Of a DNA stretch of 64,000 nt, positions 29,424-38,892 are shown one piece after another. This DNA comes from Phaeodactylum tricornutum CCAP 1055/1 (lineage: Eukaryota; Bacillariophyta; Bacillariophyceae; Surirellales; Neidiaceae). Under the pieces are notes generated by a model. That model ran no database searches. It saw nothing but the letters and a program-made list of their open reading frames with translations, and had not been told where the DNA came from. Position 1 is the first letter of the stretch, and each line of letters begins with the position of its first letter. The translations under genes and the position numbers were made by a program. The DNA lies in NCBI RefSeq assembly GCF_000150955.2, contig NC_011674.1, positions 62,001-126,000 of the forward strand. Direction: 5' to 3'.

Positions 29424-31247
29424 ATGAGGAAAACGGCACCTGTCCACGCCACGGCCGAAAACAGCTCTAGATCGTCAACAATCCTATCCCGCATTACCAT
29501 GCGCCTTTTGGTGTTATCGACCAGTGTGTGGCTCATGCTAGCTCTTGCCACTTCTGCTTTTTCTTTTGCTCGCCATCCGTCTGCCACAGCGGCAGCTTCG
29601 TCGCTCACGTCAAGGAGCCTTCGACTCCTCATGTCCGCTGCGGCTTCTACACCCACCACTCCAGGTACGGATGTTGCGTCCACAACTGGTACTACTACTG
29701 CTAGTACTGCCGATACGTACGATCAACTCGTCTCGCGACTCCAAACCATCGCACGTCTCGGTCAATCCCAGGCAGTCCTCTCGTACGATCAAATGGTCTT
29801 CATGCCGTCGAGTGCCGCCTCCGCTTCCGCCCGGGGGGCACAACTTTCCGCCCTCGCCACCGTCGTACACGAAAAGGCCACGGACCCGGCCATGAACGGA
29901 ATCCTCCAGACGTTGGAATCGGTGGAACACCAGAGCGCCCTCACGGACGAACAGCGCAAGCTCGTGGCGCTCGCACGACGCGAGTACGATCAGAAAACAT
30001 GTATTCCTCCCGCGCTGGAACAGAAAAAGGCCGAGCTATCGTCGTCCGCGTACGCCGCTTGGACCAAAGCCCGCGCCGACAACGATTTTGCCGCCTTTGC
30101 TCCCGTACTCAAGGAATGCTTCGACGTGGCGTCGCAAGTCGCTCAAGCGACGTTGACGGGTGTGGCCGGCGCCGGTCGCAGTGTCAAGGCGGACGATCCC
30201 AACGCAAAGTATACACAAATGCTGGATGAATTTGAACGAGGCATGGGTCCGGAACGGATTGATGCTATTTTTGACGAAATAGAAACCCAACTCGTGCCGT
30301 TGTTGCAGCGTGTGTTGAACGCTTCGCACCAGCCCAGTACAGACTGTTTGCACGGCAATTTTGCCATTGCGTCTCAAGAAGCCTTGAGCAAAGCTATTGT
30401 CACCACCGCCATGGGGTTCAATGTTGAAAAGGGTCGGATCGATGTTTCGGTCCATCCTTTTACAACTTCCTTTTCTCCTGCGGATGTGCGCATCACGTCG
30501 CGCTTTTCCGACACGGAATGGTATCAGGGACTGGCCGGATCCATGCACGAAGCCGGCCACGCCTTGTACGAACAAAATCTACCGGACACGTCGTTACCCA
30601 TTGATACGGCCCTCTCCATGGGTTGTCACGAAAGTCAAAGCTTGTTCTGGGAGCGACACGTCGGCTTGTCCAAGGCGTTCTGGAAATACGCAACGCCGCT
30701 CTTGAAGGAGCATTTACGTGTCGATGTAACGCCGGAAGAAGTCTACGCAGCCGTCAACGTCGTCGCCCCGACTCTCATTCGCGTCGAGGCGGACGAACTG
30801 ACGTATCCGTTGCACGTCATCTTGCGCTACCGTATCGAACGCCAGGTTGTGCAAGGTACGCTGGCCGTTGAGGATATCCCAAGCGCCTGGAATGCCGCCA
30901 TGAAGGAATTGCTGGACGTGGATGTACCGTCCGATACCATGGGGTGTTTGCAGGACGTCCACTGGTCGGCCGGGGCGATTGGATATTTTCCCACCTACTT
31001 GATCGGATCCGCCACGGCGGCACAACTTGCTCACTATTGTCGACGAGATTTGGCGAATTTTGACGAACTCGTCGAAACGGGACAGCTGGAACCAATCCGC
31101 ACCTGGCTCACGAATAAAATTCACCAACACGGCAAGCGATACGCAAGTCTTGACGAATTGCTGGAAGATCAACTGGGCGAATCGCTCAACCCGAAATATT
31201 TTGTCGACTATCTGGTAGGAAAGTATTCCGAGCTATATCAGTGTTAA
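29424..31247 (+). CDS. M32-family metallocarboxypeptidase (carboxypeptidase Taq-like), probably plastid-targeted
   Basis: The frame starts with ATG at 29424; the ATG at 29499 (MRLLVLSTSVWLMLALATSA) would give 582 residues and places a signal peptide at the N-terminus, so I favour it. SAF follows the hydrophobic core, then an Arg/Ser/Ala-rich stretch, fitting the diatom plastid leader rule. The mature part is all alpha-helical with the zinc site SMHEAGHALYEQ (HExxH), the downstream MGCHESQSLFWERHVG motif that supplies the third ligand region, and LTYPLHVILRYRIE, QDVHWSAGAIGYFPTY, all diagnostic of M32. These enzymes remove C-terminal amino acids with broad specificity in a Zn or Co dependent way. 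M32 enzymes are common in bacteria and patchy in eukaryotes. No intron is seen. Confidence 0.93.
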   Translation: MRKTAPVHATAENSSRSSTILSRITMRLLVLSTSVWLMLALATSAFSFARHPSATAAASSLTSRSLRLLMSAAASTPTTPGTDVASTTGTTTASTADTYDQLVSRLQTIARLGQSQAVLSYDQMVFMPSSAASASARGAQLSALATVVHEKATDPAMNGILQTLESVEHQSALTDEQRKLVALARREYDQKTCIPPALEQKKAELSSSAYAAWTKARADNDFAAFAPVLKECFDVASQVAQATLTGVAGAGRSVKADDPNAKYTQMLDEFERGMGPERIDAIFDEIETQLVPLLQRVLNASHQPSTDCLHGNFAIASQEALSKAIVTTAMGFNVEKGRIDVSVHPFTTSFSPADVRITSRFSDTEWYQGLAGSMHEAGHALYEQNLPDTSLPIDTALSMGCHESQSLFWERHVGLSKAFWKYATPLLKEHLRVDVTPEEVYAAVNVVAPTLIRVEADELTYPLHVILRYRIERQVVQGTLAVEDIPSAWNAAMKELLDVDVPSDTMGCLQDVHWSAGAIGYFPTYLIGSATAAQLAHYCRRDLANFDELVETGQLEPIRTWLTNKIHQHGKRYASLDELLEDQLGESLNPKYFVDYLVGKYSELYQC

Positions 31248-31900
31248 GATTGTAAAGAAACAGCAGAAATGAATCCTCCCTTCCTAATACTCGTAACAGC
31301 AAACTGTTGGCAATGCAATGGATGACACTGAAACGTTGCAAATTCGTGTTACTGTTAGCAATTAGGTTTAAACGGACTCGGAGTGAGCTGGCATTCCCAG
31401 TCAGATCCTTGTCAATTCCACCTTGTGAGGATTTTATTCAACCAAGACGCTTTTGAAGTAAGAGGTTGATTCACTGTCAGTTCCTCACGTCCCATTTCTT
31501 TTTCCAACTATTGCGACGAAGGCGTAGAAAGATATCGTTGTGAAAAGGATCTATGTTTTGAAACTGGTCCGTCACTGCAGAACAGACATCCAGCGCTCCT
31601 ATTATTCAAACATTTGAAATTGTTAGATGCAAGCAAGAGAGACCTGCGACATGGCTAATGAGCTTCCTTGCATGATAATACTTTCGTGCAAGCGCTCTCA
31701 TCAGAATGTTTCTGCATACAAAAAACATCTTCCGTCGTTCATCCATGTGAGCATTGCCGGTGTCCCAGGAATCACCGCGTACCGATGATCGGTGCTCGGT
31801 CCATCTTGTCTCACACAGTCGGTTCTCGGACTGGGGCAACTTTGTTGCTGTTGAGCTTGACAACGATCCCGCCGCTCGATCGGCAACAGAGCAGTGACAG
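31248..31900. other. Intergenic before sulfotransferase copy 2
   Basis: About 650 bp. GATTCACTGTCAGTTCC with the core at 31471-31481 is a copy of the recurrent element. A minus frame overlapping sulfotransferase 2 (to 32205) is a shadow. No gene was seen. Confidence 0.4.
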
Positions 31901-33178
31901 ATGCCCGAAAAAGTAGTCTTACTCAGTCGGCGCAAGGGCAGCGTTGCGCGCACTTCACGCGAGACTCGCTGGCTGTTGGTCATTCTGTTTGTCGTTGCCG
32001 TGATGTTGTCGTACCCGTGGCTCTTATTTTCGGTGATTGGTGCTTGGGAGGAACGAGACGCTCGCGTTACAACCAAACAAGAGGTGATTAGGATCACTGG
32101 TGCGCAAGCGGAGGTCGATTCAATACAAGCAGAAAAGATGCCAGCCAGGCTAGATACAGTGTTTGACGGCGTCGTAGCTCGAGCGTTTGAGCCGCATAGA
32201 TACAAGTTCCCCTGCTTTCATCCCACCGATGGGCTGACAAGTGGTCGCTGGCCAGGAAATCCTCCAGTCTACAGAGGCCCAACGAAGGATGGTTTTCTCT
32301 TTGTCAAGGTACAAAAGACTGGCAGCAGCTCTGGTGCAGGGGTGCACTTGCGCATTGCACGAAACGTGGCGCAACGATCACCAGACCACGACTTTGACAT
32401 TTGCAAGGCACGCTGTATGCACGCCAGAGCCAAACCAATTAATGGCCTTGATTTAAAACATCGACACTTCAATTCGTCTTTTGTGTGGACCATGGTCCGC
32501 GAACCCACCAAGCGCGCCATTAGTCAATTCTTTCACTTCTTGGTTTCGCGAGAAAACGTGATACCTACGGACGAAAACTTCATCCGGTATCTTCCCAAGG
32601 ATCATTATGCTATTGAGTACCTTTCCACGGAAGGATATCATCTCGGATCCGATGATCCAACGGAACATGCCAATCAAATTCTGCAGCACTATAATTTTAT
32701 TGGAATGACGGAACGAATTGACGAGAGCTTGGTGGTGCTCTCCATGTTGTTGGATCTTCCTTTGGCTGACATTCTGTACGTTTCGGCTAAACGCAACGGT
32801 GGCTACGATGATGGCGCTTTTCGCAACACTTGTTATAAAATTCAACCCAGCTTCGTATCGCCCGGTATGAAAGAGTATTTTGCGAGCGATACTTGGACGA
32901 ATCTGATACGGCCAGAAGTCGCGTTGTTCCAGGCAGTGAACCGCTCGTTGGATTTGACAATCGACTTGCTTGGGCGCCAAGCCGTGCAAACTCGGGTTGT
33001 CGAGTACCGGCAAGCGCTCGCGTTGGTGAATGAACGCTGTACACCGGATACGGTAAACTTGCCATGTACGAAGGATGGCATCCGGCGTTTTGACAAAGAT
33101 ATTGACTGCTATGCTGAAGATCTGGCCTGTGGGATGAGCTGTTTGGATCAAGTAGCGACCGAACTGGATTTGTGGTAA
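31901..33178 (+). CDS. Golgi carbohydrate sulfotransferase, copy 2 (Sulfotransfer_2-like)
   Basis: The ORF of 425 codons starts with ATG at 31901. The N-terminus is cytosolic and basic, then one anchor (LLVILFVVAVMLSYPWLLFS, about residues 26-45), then a stem. PAPS-binding loops: FLFVKVQKTGSSSGAGVHLR and FVWTMVREPTKRAISQFFHF. The rest matches copies 1 and 3 closely: HYNFIGMTERIDESLVVLSM, VSAKRNGGYDDGA, PSFVSPGMKEYFAS, EVALFQAVNRSLDLTIDLLG and the cysteine-rich tail ending CGMSCLDQVATELDLW. A GRWPGNPPVYRGPT stretch before the catalytic domain is also shared. It is in direct orientation with copy 3, 1.1 kb away. The acceptor polysaccharide is unknown. Confidence 0.88.
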   Translation: MPEKVVLLSRRKGSVARTSRETRWLLVILFVVAVMLSYPWLLFSVIGAWEERDARVTTKQEVIRITGAQAEVDSIQAEKMPARLDTVFDGVVARAFEPHRYKFPCFHPTDGLTSGRWPGNPPVYRGPTKDGFLFVKVQKTGSSSGAGVHLRIARNVAQRSPDHDFDICKARCMHARAKPINGLDLKHRHFNSSFVWTMVREPTKRAISQFFHFLVSRENVIPTDENFIRYLPKDHYAIEYLSTEGYHLGSDDPTEHANQILQHYNFIGMTERIDESLVVLSMLLDLPLADILYVSAKRNGGYDDGAFRNTCYKIQPSFVSPGMKEYFASDTWTNLIRPEVALFQAVNRSLDLTIDLLGRQAVQTRVVEYRQALALVNERCTPDTVNLPCTKDGIRRFDKDIDCYAEDLACGMSCLDQVATELDLW

Positions 33179-33498
33179 TTCTGTATTTTATCATTCATGT
33201 CAGTAGATGCCCTAAGATGATCCAGTATATTGGTTCATAGTGTAAAGAGTGCACACCATAATAGTCAACACTTCTCTACTATATTTATCAGGAGCGGTCA
33301 ATGGTGGCAATTGCCATATCCAACTTGCGAATGTAAGAACTTGGAAAAAGGCGCAGTGTGGGCTGCCGTCGCCTTGTTGGACGGTCAGGCCCTGGCCGCA
33401 CTCATTCACTATCAATGAGTGTACAATTTTAGTCCAGCGAGGATTGTTCGCCGGTGCAGCGCCTAGTGATCGTAACGACATTCCCAGTGTACGGACAA
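33179..33498. other. Intergenic, largely duplicated DNA
   Basis: From 33234 the DNA is nearly identical to 35629 onward (the flank of the FHA-RING gene). It contains TTCACTATCAATGAG around 33405-33419. No gene was seen. Confidence 0.5.
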
Positions 33499-33712
33499 CT
33501 AGTCGATGCAAATGGCATCTTGAATGGTCGTCCCCACGGACGTGTCGCCCGGCGGCAACAGATATACGATCGGCGGATGATCCGCGATGGATTCAGCCCC
33601 AAGTCGACGTCGACGACGCGACGAGGTGGTCACCGCATGCTCCGGTGTGCACCCGGTAGTATTCCACATCGCCGGTTGTGAAAAAGCCCGCACCTTGTCG
33701 CACGAGACTTTC
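33234..33712. repeat. Segmental duplication, copy A
   Basis: The 479 bp match 35629-36121 with about a dozen substitutions, roughly 97% identity by eye, and one 14-bp stretch absent here. The similarity starts abruptly at TTCATAGTGTAAAGAG and ends at GAGACTTTC. It carries the 3' end of the FHA-RING gene in antisense. Confidence 0.88.
33499..33712 (-). pseudogene. 3' fragment of the FHA-RING gene
   Basis: The minus strand encodes the C-terminal tail shared with the intact gene (SSRRRRRLGAESIADHPPIV, then TIQDAICID and the same stop). Upstream of 33712 the match ends, so RING and FHA domains are missing. The open frame continues to 33822 into unrelated sequence. It is a truncated copy produced by the duplication. 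Confidence 0.75.
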
Positions 33713-34315
33713 AATATTCCGATGAAGAGGTAGCGAGGCATTGTTCTCGTCCTCTCGGGGATTGTGTCGTTGCCTGTGAGTTCATCATAGTCGTTTTCAA
33801 AATATGAACAGCCTACACTCATGACCTGCTTTAGTAATAGTGCATATTATTCATTTCAATCTACTCTTATTAGGAGCTTCTCGTCGATTTGAGAGTTATT
33901 TGACTTTTGACATTTTCCCTCACAGTCAGAGAGTACGATGTCAGTTACTGATCAAACGTCCCAATACTTATTTTTTAAGAGCGATTAATTTCTTACAGTT
34001 AGTCGTAGCGATAGTATGAACAATTCGACGTTCGGGTTCCAATCGGGGCTTTGAATAATCAATATCTTGAATATAGCATAGTACTATATATTCCTAGGAT
34101 GTACGACATCACTTACATTGACCTATTCTATGCATTCCGTCAAAACAAGCCGTTTATGATGTCAAAATTAAAAAAGGCTCGTTGAGCGCTATCATTAAAA
34201 AGGCCAAGGTCAATGAACAGCAGAGGCAACAGCACTTCGAATCGTCATTTCGATAGTTGCAATCGAATGGTCCACAACAATTTAGAGAAGAAAAGAAGCG
34301 GATAACTTTTCCAGA
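33713..34315. other. Intergenic before sulfotransferase copy 3
   Basis: AT-rich, with CTCACAGTCAG at 33918-33928 and TTACAGTTAGTCG near 33996. No gene was seen. Confidence 0.4.
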
Positions 34316-35563
34316 ATGGTTGTAGTGCTCAATTGGCAAAACAGAAAAGTAACGCCTTGTTCTTTGCGTAATGCGAGGCTCTTGGTGACTGCACTTAGTG
34401 TTGGTGCTCTATCGTTATACCGAATGCAATCTCTTGCAACTTTCAGAAAAGAATTTCCTGGCAAACAAAATATTCAACAGGTACCCGCTGTGACAGAGGC
34501 CCAGGTAGTGACGGATCCCAGGCGTGCAGAGGAAGGAAAGTCGCCAGTTCAAAATACGGATTTTGACGGTGTAATTGCCCGAGTTTTTCATCCTTACATG
34601 CACGGCTTGCCTTGCTTTCATCCGACCGACAATCAGACTCGCGGACGATGGCCAGGAAAGCCTCCACTTCACAGAGGTCCGACCAAGAACGGCTTTCTCT
34701 ACGTCAAAGTGCACAAGACCGGTAGCAGCTCCAGTGCAGGGGTGCATCTGCGGATTGCTCAGAACGTGGCGCGGCGATCGCCACACGACGACTTCGACAT
34801 TTGCAAATCGCGTTGTGTACATTCCAAAGCCCAACCAAGTCATGGCCTTGACTTGAAACAGCGACACTTAAATTCGTCATTTGTGTGGACAATGGTGCGC
34901 GAACCAACCAAGCGCGCCATCAGTCATTTCTTTCACAAACAAGTATCCCGCGGTCATATAGAGCCTACTGATGAAAACTTCAAGCAGTATCTCCCATCAT
35001 ATCCATACGCAATTGACTACTTGTCTACGGAAGGATATCGTCACGGAGTAGACAACCCTATGGAACACGCCAATGACATCATGCAGCACTACAACTTTAT
35101 CGGACTGATGGAACGGATTGAGGAGAGCTTGGTGGTGTTGTCCATGCTGCTGAATCTCCCCTTGGCTGATGTTCTTTCCGTCTCGGCCAAACGAAGTGGT
35201 GGCTATGATGGTATGTGTATCAAAATCCATCCTAGTTTCGTATCACCAGGTATGAAAGAGCATTTTGCGAGCGATGCGTGGACAAATTTGATGCGGCCAG
35301 AAATAGCGTTGTTCGAAGCGGTAAACCGCTCTCTCGATTTGACCATCGATTCGCTCGGGCGCCCAGCCGTGCAAGCCCGGGTGATCCGATACCGAGAAGC
35401 GATGGCGGTTGTGAACGAGCAATGTACATCGGATACGATCAAAATGCCTTGTACGCGGGATGGCGTCCGTCGTACGGAAAATGAAACGGACTGCTATTTC
35501 CAAGATCTGGCCTGTGGTATGGACTGTCTTGACCAAGTGGCGAACAATTTCAAGCTGTGGTAG
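34316..35563 (+). CDS. Golgi carbohydrate sulfotransferase, copy 3 (Sulfotransfer_2-like)
   Basis: The ORF of 415 codons starts with ATG at 34316. The membrane anchor is weaker than in the other copies (ARLLVTALSVGALSLYRMQS, about residues 20-39). The catalytic loops FLYVKVHKTGSSSSAGVHLR and FVWTMVREPTKRAISHFFHK are intact. It is closer to copy 2 than to copy 1, sharing YLSTEGY, LDLKQRH and PSFVSPGMKEHFAS. It has lost a few residues after SGGYDG, where copies 1 and 2 have DGAxxNTCxKI. The cysteine-rich tail is present (MPCTRDG, DCYFQDLACGMDCLDQVANN). The same PAPS-dependent role on a secreted glycan is likely; the small loop deletion may change acceptor binding. Confidence 0.87.
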   Translation: MVVVLNWQNRKVTPCSLRNARLLVTALSVGALSLYRMQSLATFRKEFPGKQNIQQVPAVTEAQVVTDPRRAEEGKSPVQNTDFDGVIARVFHPYMHGLPCFHPTDNQTRGRWPGKPPLHRGPTKNGFLYVKVHKTGSSSSAGVHLRIAQNVARRSPHDDFDICKSRCVHSKAQPSHGLDLKQRHLNSSFVWTMVREPTKRAISHFFHKQVSRGHIEPTDENFKQYLPSYPYAIDYLSTEGYRHGVDNPMEHANDIMQHYNFIGLMERIEESLVVLSMLLNLPLADVLSVSAKRSGGYDGMCIKIHPSFVSPGMKEHFASDAWTNLMRPEIALFEAVNRSLDLTIDSLGRPAVQARVIRYREAMAVVNEQCTSDTIKMPCTRDGVRRTENETDCYFQDLACGMDCLDQVANNFKLW

Positions 35564-35893
35564 CCAGTGCGAAACAGAGAAGGTCTCTTCAATCCTGAAC
35601 AAGACATTTAACAGGAGCGGTACATAAGTTCATAGTGTAAAGAGTGCACACCATAATAGTCAACACTTCTCTACTATATTTATAAGGAGCGGTCAATGGT
35701 GGCAATTGCCATATTCAACTTGCGAATGTAAGAACTTGGAAAAAGGTGCAGTGTGGGCTGCCGCCGCCTTGTTGGACGGTCAGGCCCTAGCCGCACTCAT
35801 TCACTATCAATGAGTGTACAATTTTAGTCCAGCGAGGATTGTTCGCCGATGCAGCATCTTGTGATCGTAACGACATTCCCAGTGTACGGACAA
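35564..35893. other. Intergenic, mostly duplicated DNA
   Basis: The first 65 bp after sulfotransferase 3 are unlike the flank of copy 2, then near-identity begins at 35629. It holds the 3' flank of both neighbouring genes. No gene was seen. Confidence 0.5.
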
Positions 35894-36121
35894 CTAGTCG
35901 ATGCAAATGGCATCTTGAATGGTCGTCCCCACGGACGTGTCGCCCGGCGGCAACGGATATACGATCGGTGGATGATCCGCGATGGATTCAGCCCCAAGTC
36001 GACGTCGACGACGCGAAGAGGTGGTCGCCGCATGCTCCGGTACGGTCAGGCCCCGTCGCACCCGGTAGTATTCCACATCGCCGGTTGTGAAAAAGCCCGC
36101 ACCTTGTCGCACGAGACTTTC
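35629..36121. repeat. Segmental duplication, copy B (overlaps the intact FHA-RING 3' end)
   Basis: This is the partner of 33234-33712. It includes a 14-bp stretch around 36045 not found in copy A, and runs into the coding part of the intact FHA-RING gene, so it is probably the source copy. Confidence 0.85.
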
Positions 36122-36889
36122 GATGGCATTGTCGAGGGCACGACACGCCACGGTCCCTTGACACGGTGCCCGGCAGGCATGGCAGGTTGGTCCATCCACC
36201 CAACAGGCGCGGCAAAATGTGTGTCCACAGGGGACCAGTGTGGTGGCGTGCACGATTATTTCCAAACAACAGGGACAAGTGAATTCTTCGTGTGCCGGAT
36301 TAGGCACCGGCTTGAACGAGACAGTGGATCTCGAGGATGGCAGTGGATCAACGAGTGTGACTTCGGAGACGTGAGATGCTTGGTGACGCCGCCGTTTGCG
36401 CGGAGGAGTGTCCGTACAAGTCGGTGCGTTGGCCAGCGTTGACTGTGAACACTCCTTGTTGGCTGCCGCGGTGGGATCGTGCACCGTCCGTGGTGGAATA
36501 CGAACGGTGTAATCGTACGTGATTTTGGGTTCCGTGGACGAGTCACAACAGGGTTGATGAGGACGATCCGGCACCAAGCGCAAGACATCCCCGTCAACGA
36601 GCGTGACGACGGCGGTTCCCCGGTAAACTGTGTCACCGACGGTGTAGGTGGACGTGTCCGTGAGTCCTTGAATACGGACGGCCGCCGCGTCGGAAGCGAT
36701 GCACGCCACGCGTCGGCACAAGCCGGAATCGGCAATCCCTGTACGCGTATTGCGTCCCAAGACCCTCCCACCGGTACAGAGTGCCGTGGACTCGGCACCC
36801 ACGGTGGGAATGACGAGTTCGGGACGTTCCCGGACGTCCTCCCGGAGTGCTTCGTGGGGACGTGGAATCGGAATCAAGGACGGTGGCAT
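35894..36889 (-). CDS. FHA-like and RING finger protein, probable E3 ubiquitin ligase
   Basis: The ORF of 331 codons starts at the ATG at 36887-36889. The first 135 residues look like an FHA domain of the PNKP/aprataxin style: LCTGGRVLGRNTRTGIADSG, LCRRVACI, a DTVYRG strand, TLVDGDVLRLVP and YDYTVRIPP. The phosphothreonine-contacting Arg of GRN is present, but the usual SRxH is LCRRVA, so binding may differ. At about residues 202-240 is a RING: FTCPCCLEIIV, PCGHTFCRACW, GPTCHACRAPC, with all eight metal ligands. The combination resembles CHFR/RNF8-type ligases acting in DNA damage or mitotic checkpoints. The C-terminal tail has a run of arginines. The 3' 228 bp exist a second time at 33499-33712. 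No intron is seen. Confidence 0.8.
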   Translation of the reverse strand: MPPSLIPIPRPHEALREDVRERPELVIPTVGAESTALCTGGRVLGRNTRTGIADSGLCRRVACIASDAAAVRIQGLTDTSTYTVGDTVYRGTAVVTLVDGDVLRLVPDRPHQPCCDSSTEPKITYDYTVRIPPRTVHDPTAAANKECSQSTLANAPTCTDTPPRKRRRHQASHVSEVTLVDPLPSSRSTVSFKPVPNPAHEEFTCPCCLEIIVHATTLVPCGHTFCRACWVDGPTCHACRAPCQGTVACRALDNAIESLVRQGAGFFTTGDVEYYRVRRGLTVPEHAATTSSRRRRRLGAESIADHPPIVYPLPPGDTSVGTTIQDAICID

Positions 36890-37186
36890 GACTGGAACGG
36901 TTGTCTCCCGTACGATTGTATCGAAAACGTAGTAATCCGACGTAGCCGTGTCTGTATGAAAATAGTAGTTGCGGAATGCGCGAGACTTTGCTTCACGTTA
37001 CGTTCGCACGCACGGAAACACCGGTTTGACAGCAAACCCAGTTCCGCTCTTTCGGCGAACTGCGCCAGTCAATGACAAACTCGAGTTCTGCTTTTCGCTA
37101 CCCCCCGCTGCTCCCACACCCCTTTATTTGTGCGACTGTGTGGTTAGTGTTTGGATAGAATAGGCGTTGCTGTTCTTGTTGGCGGC

Positions 37187-37241
<55 letters not shown>

Positions 37242-37696
37242 CACAACGACCAGAGTGCCTTACGACATTGATCGATCACGAGTCTTTTTCGACGCTAGCT
37301 TACCGGACCGAAAGAATAATTGTGTAGATCACTGTAAATTTGGCACCGTACTCTCCTCTGGAATTGGGACTGCTACTAGTAGTAGAGAGCACGAGCCCCC
37401 GTCTCAAACTACCTGTAGCTACCTCTCTCTCTACGACTAGCTAGCTCTAGTAGTAGTAGAGTTAGCTCTGACTGTGAGAGAGGGATAGGTACTACCGTGA
37501 TCGACAGGCCCTATCCACACTAGGTCTTTGTACTTTCGTCTCTCCCCCGAACGCCGCAAACTCCACGAGTCGACCATGAATGCTTCCGAGGCCGGAAACA
37601 CCAGGCCTTTGCCGTTTCCCCTTGGCAACTGTCAGAACGGTACCGATATTCAACCACCCATCCGTCTATTTACAAAACACAACTAAATACAACACG
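36890..37696. promoter_or_regulatory. Divergent intergenic region with a (TG)26 microsatellite
   Basis: It separates the FHA-RING start (minus) from EMC10 (plus). It has a pure TG repeat at 37189-37240 and a CTGACTGTGAG element at 37468-37478, about 220 bp before the EMC10 ATG. Frames through the TG run are not genes. Confidence 0.5.
37189..37240. repeat. (TG)26 dinucleotide microsatellite
   Basis: 52 bp of uninterrupted TG units. Confidence 0.97.
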
Positions 37697-38728
37697 ATGC
37701 GGTCGTTGTTATCCACGCTCACACTAGGCTTGCTGTGGGTGCAGTGGGTCACGGCTTTGGACGAGTTGTTGACGAAATCCTGGACGCTGTCGCATTCCTT
37801 CCACGGCGGTCCCGACGCCACGATACGTGGTAAGATTACTCTGTCAATCGCCAATGGTGTCGTGGATTTGCAACTCGACACGGACGAACACTGTTTGTCC
37901 CGGAATGCGGTAGAAACATTGTGGGAATCGGGATGGTATCAACTACAGTTGCGGGAAGACGGAGACTCGCAAGCTCCCGTCATTCGCACATCCGTCCCGG
38001 CCTGTCAACTCGTCCGCGCCAACTTTCGGTACGTCTCCTTACAGCAGTCATTGTTTTTGTTTCACTGTCGCACTGTTGTGGCACATCCCACACTGGCCCA
38101 ACACAACGACTGCTCCTGACATGCGCTGCCACTCTTTTCGGGAACCAAAAAAATCTCGTATGTTCCTTGCACAATTTTCAGTGACCAACTCGTCTTGACG
38201 TTTGGTTCCAACGGCAAAGTCATCTCCATGGCGTACCAGCCTCTTGTTTCACCACTGGCATCCTCCACGTGTGAGAAAACAATCCCGCCGGATCTGGTCG
38301 TCCCGGATACCTTTCAATCCAAACTGGAGTACGAAACCGCCGTGCCCGGCATGACGCTCCGAACCATTCTGCCGTCGTACAATCCCCCACCCGGACTCGT
38401 ATTCCTCACCGGCAACGGTGCCTCGTCGTCCCCCCACAACCCCGCCGCACGGGGCAGTGCGTCCTCCCGGCCACCCCCGGGAGTCTTTGGAGAGGATCAC
38501 GTCCCACCAGAAGTCGCTCCCGAAGGACTCTTCGGTTACTTGCGCAAATACTGGTACATTGTCGTGCCACTCATGTTGCTCAATTTGATGAATTCTTCCG
38601 CAACACCCACTACCGGTGAGGCGGAGGGAGATGGGGTTGCCGCCGCGGCGTCTACCGTGGCGGGTGCGGCCACTGCGGGGGCCGCCGCACCTTCCCAAAG
38701 TCGGGCCCGAAGAGGCAAGCGAGGGTAG
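37697..38728 (+). CDS. EMC10: ER membrane protein complex subunit 10 (EMC10)
   Basis: Two exons, 37697-38028 and 38182-38728, give 292 residues; the 153-bp intron joins RANFR to DQLVLTFGSNGKV in phase. The start MRSLLSTLTLGLLWVQWVTA is a cleavable signal peptide. Family marks: WTLSHSFHGG near the N-terminus, WYQLQLRE, TSVPACQLV followed by the DQLVL strand (as SFVPACSLV and DQLTL in human EMC10), and a single C-terminal membrane helix KYWYIVVPLMLLNLMNSS. The tail is Ala/Gly-rich. EMC10 is a lumenal, peripheral subunit of the EMC, which inserts multi-pass and tail-anchored proteins in the ER membrane. The region before the helix is proline/serine-rich and longer than in animals. Convergent with lumazine synthase. 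Confidence 0.9.
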
Positions 38729-38892
38729 ACTAGAATTGTGTAAAGAGCGTTGTATGGAGTAACAGTTAGCTCGTTGCATTGGTTACTTTTTTTACGTTAC
38801 GTTACCTTCCGTCACCTTGCGTCCCTCCACCACGGTCGGTGTGCGTGCGTGCGTTAGCGGAGGGGGGCCGTTTCGAACGGACACACGAACGT

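Noticed and set aside
31606-32205. A 199-codon minus-strand ORF over sulfotransferase 2
   Set aside because: Antisense shadow of a conserved gene; no motif.
37192-37440. An ORF translating as a Val-Cys repeat
   Set aside because: It is only the TG microsatellite read through.
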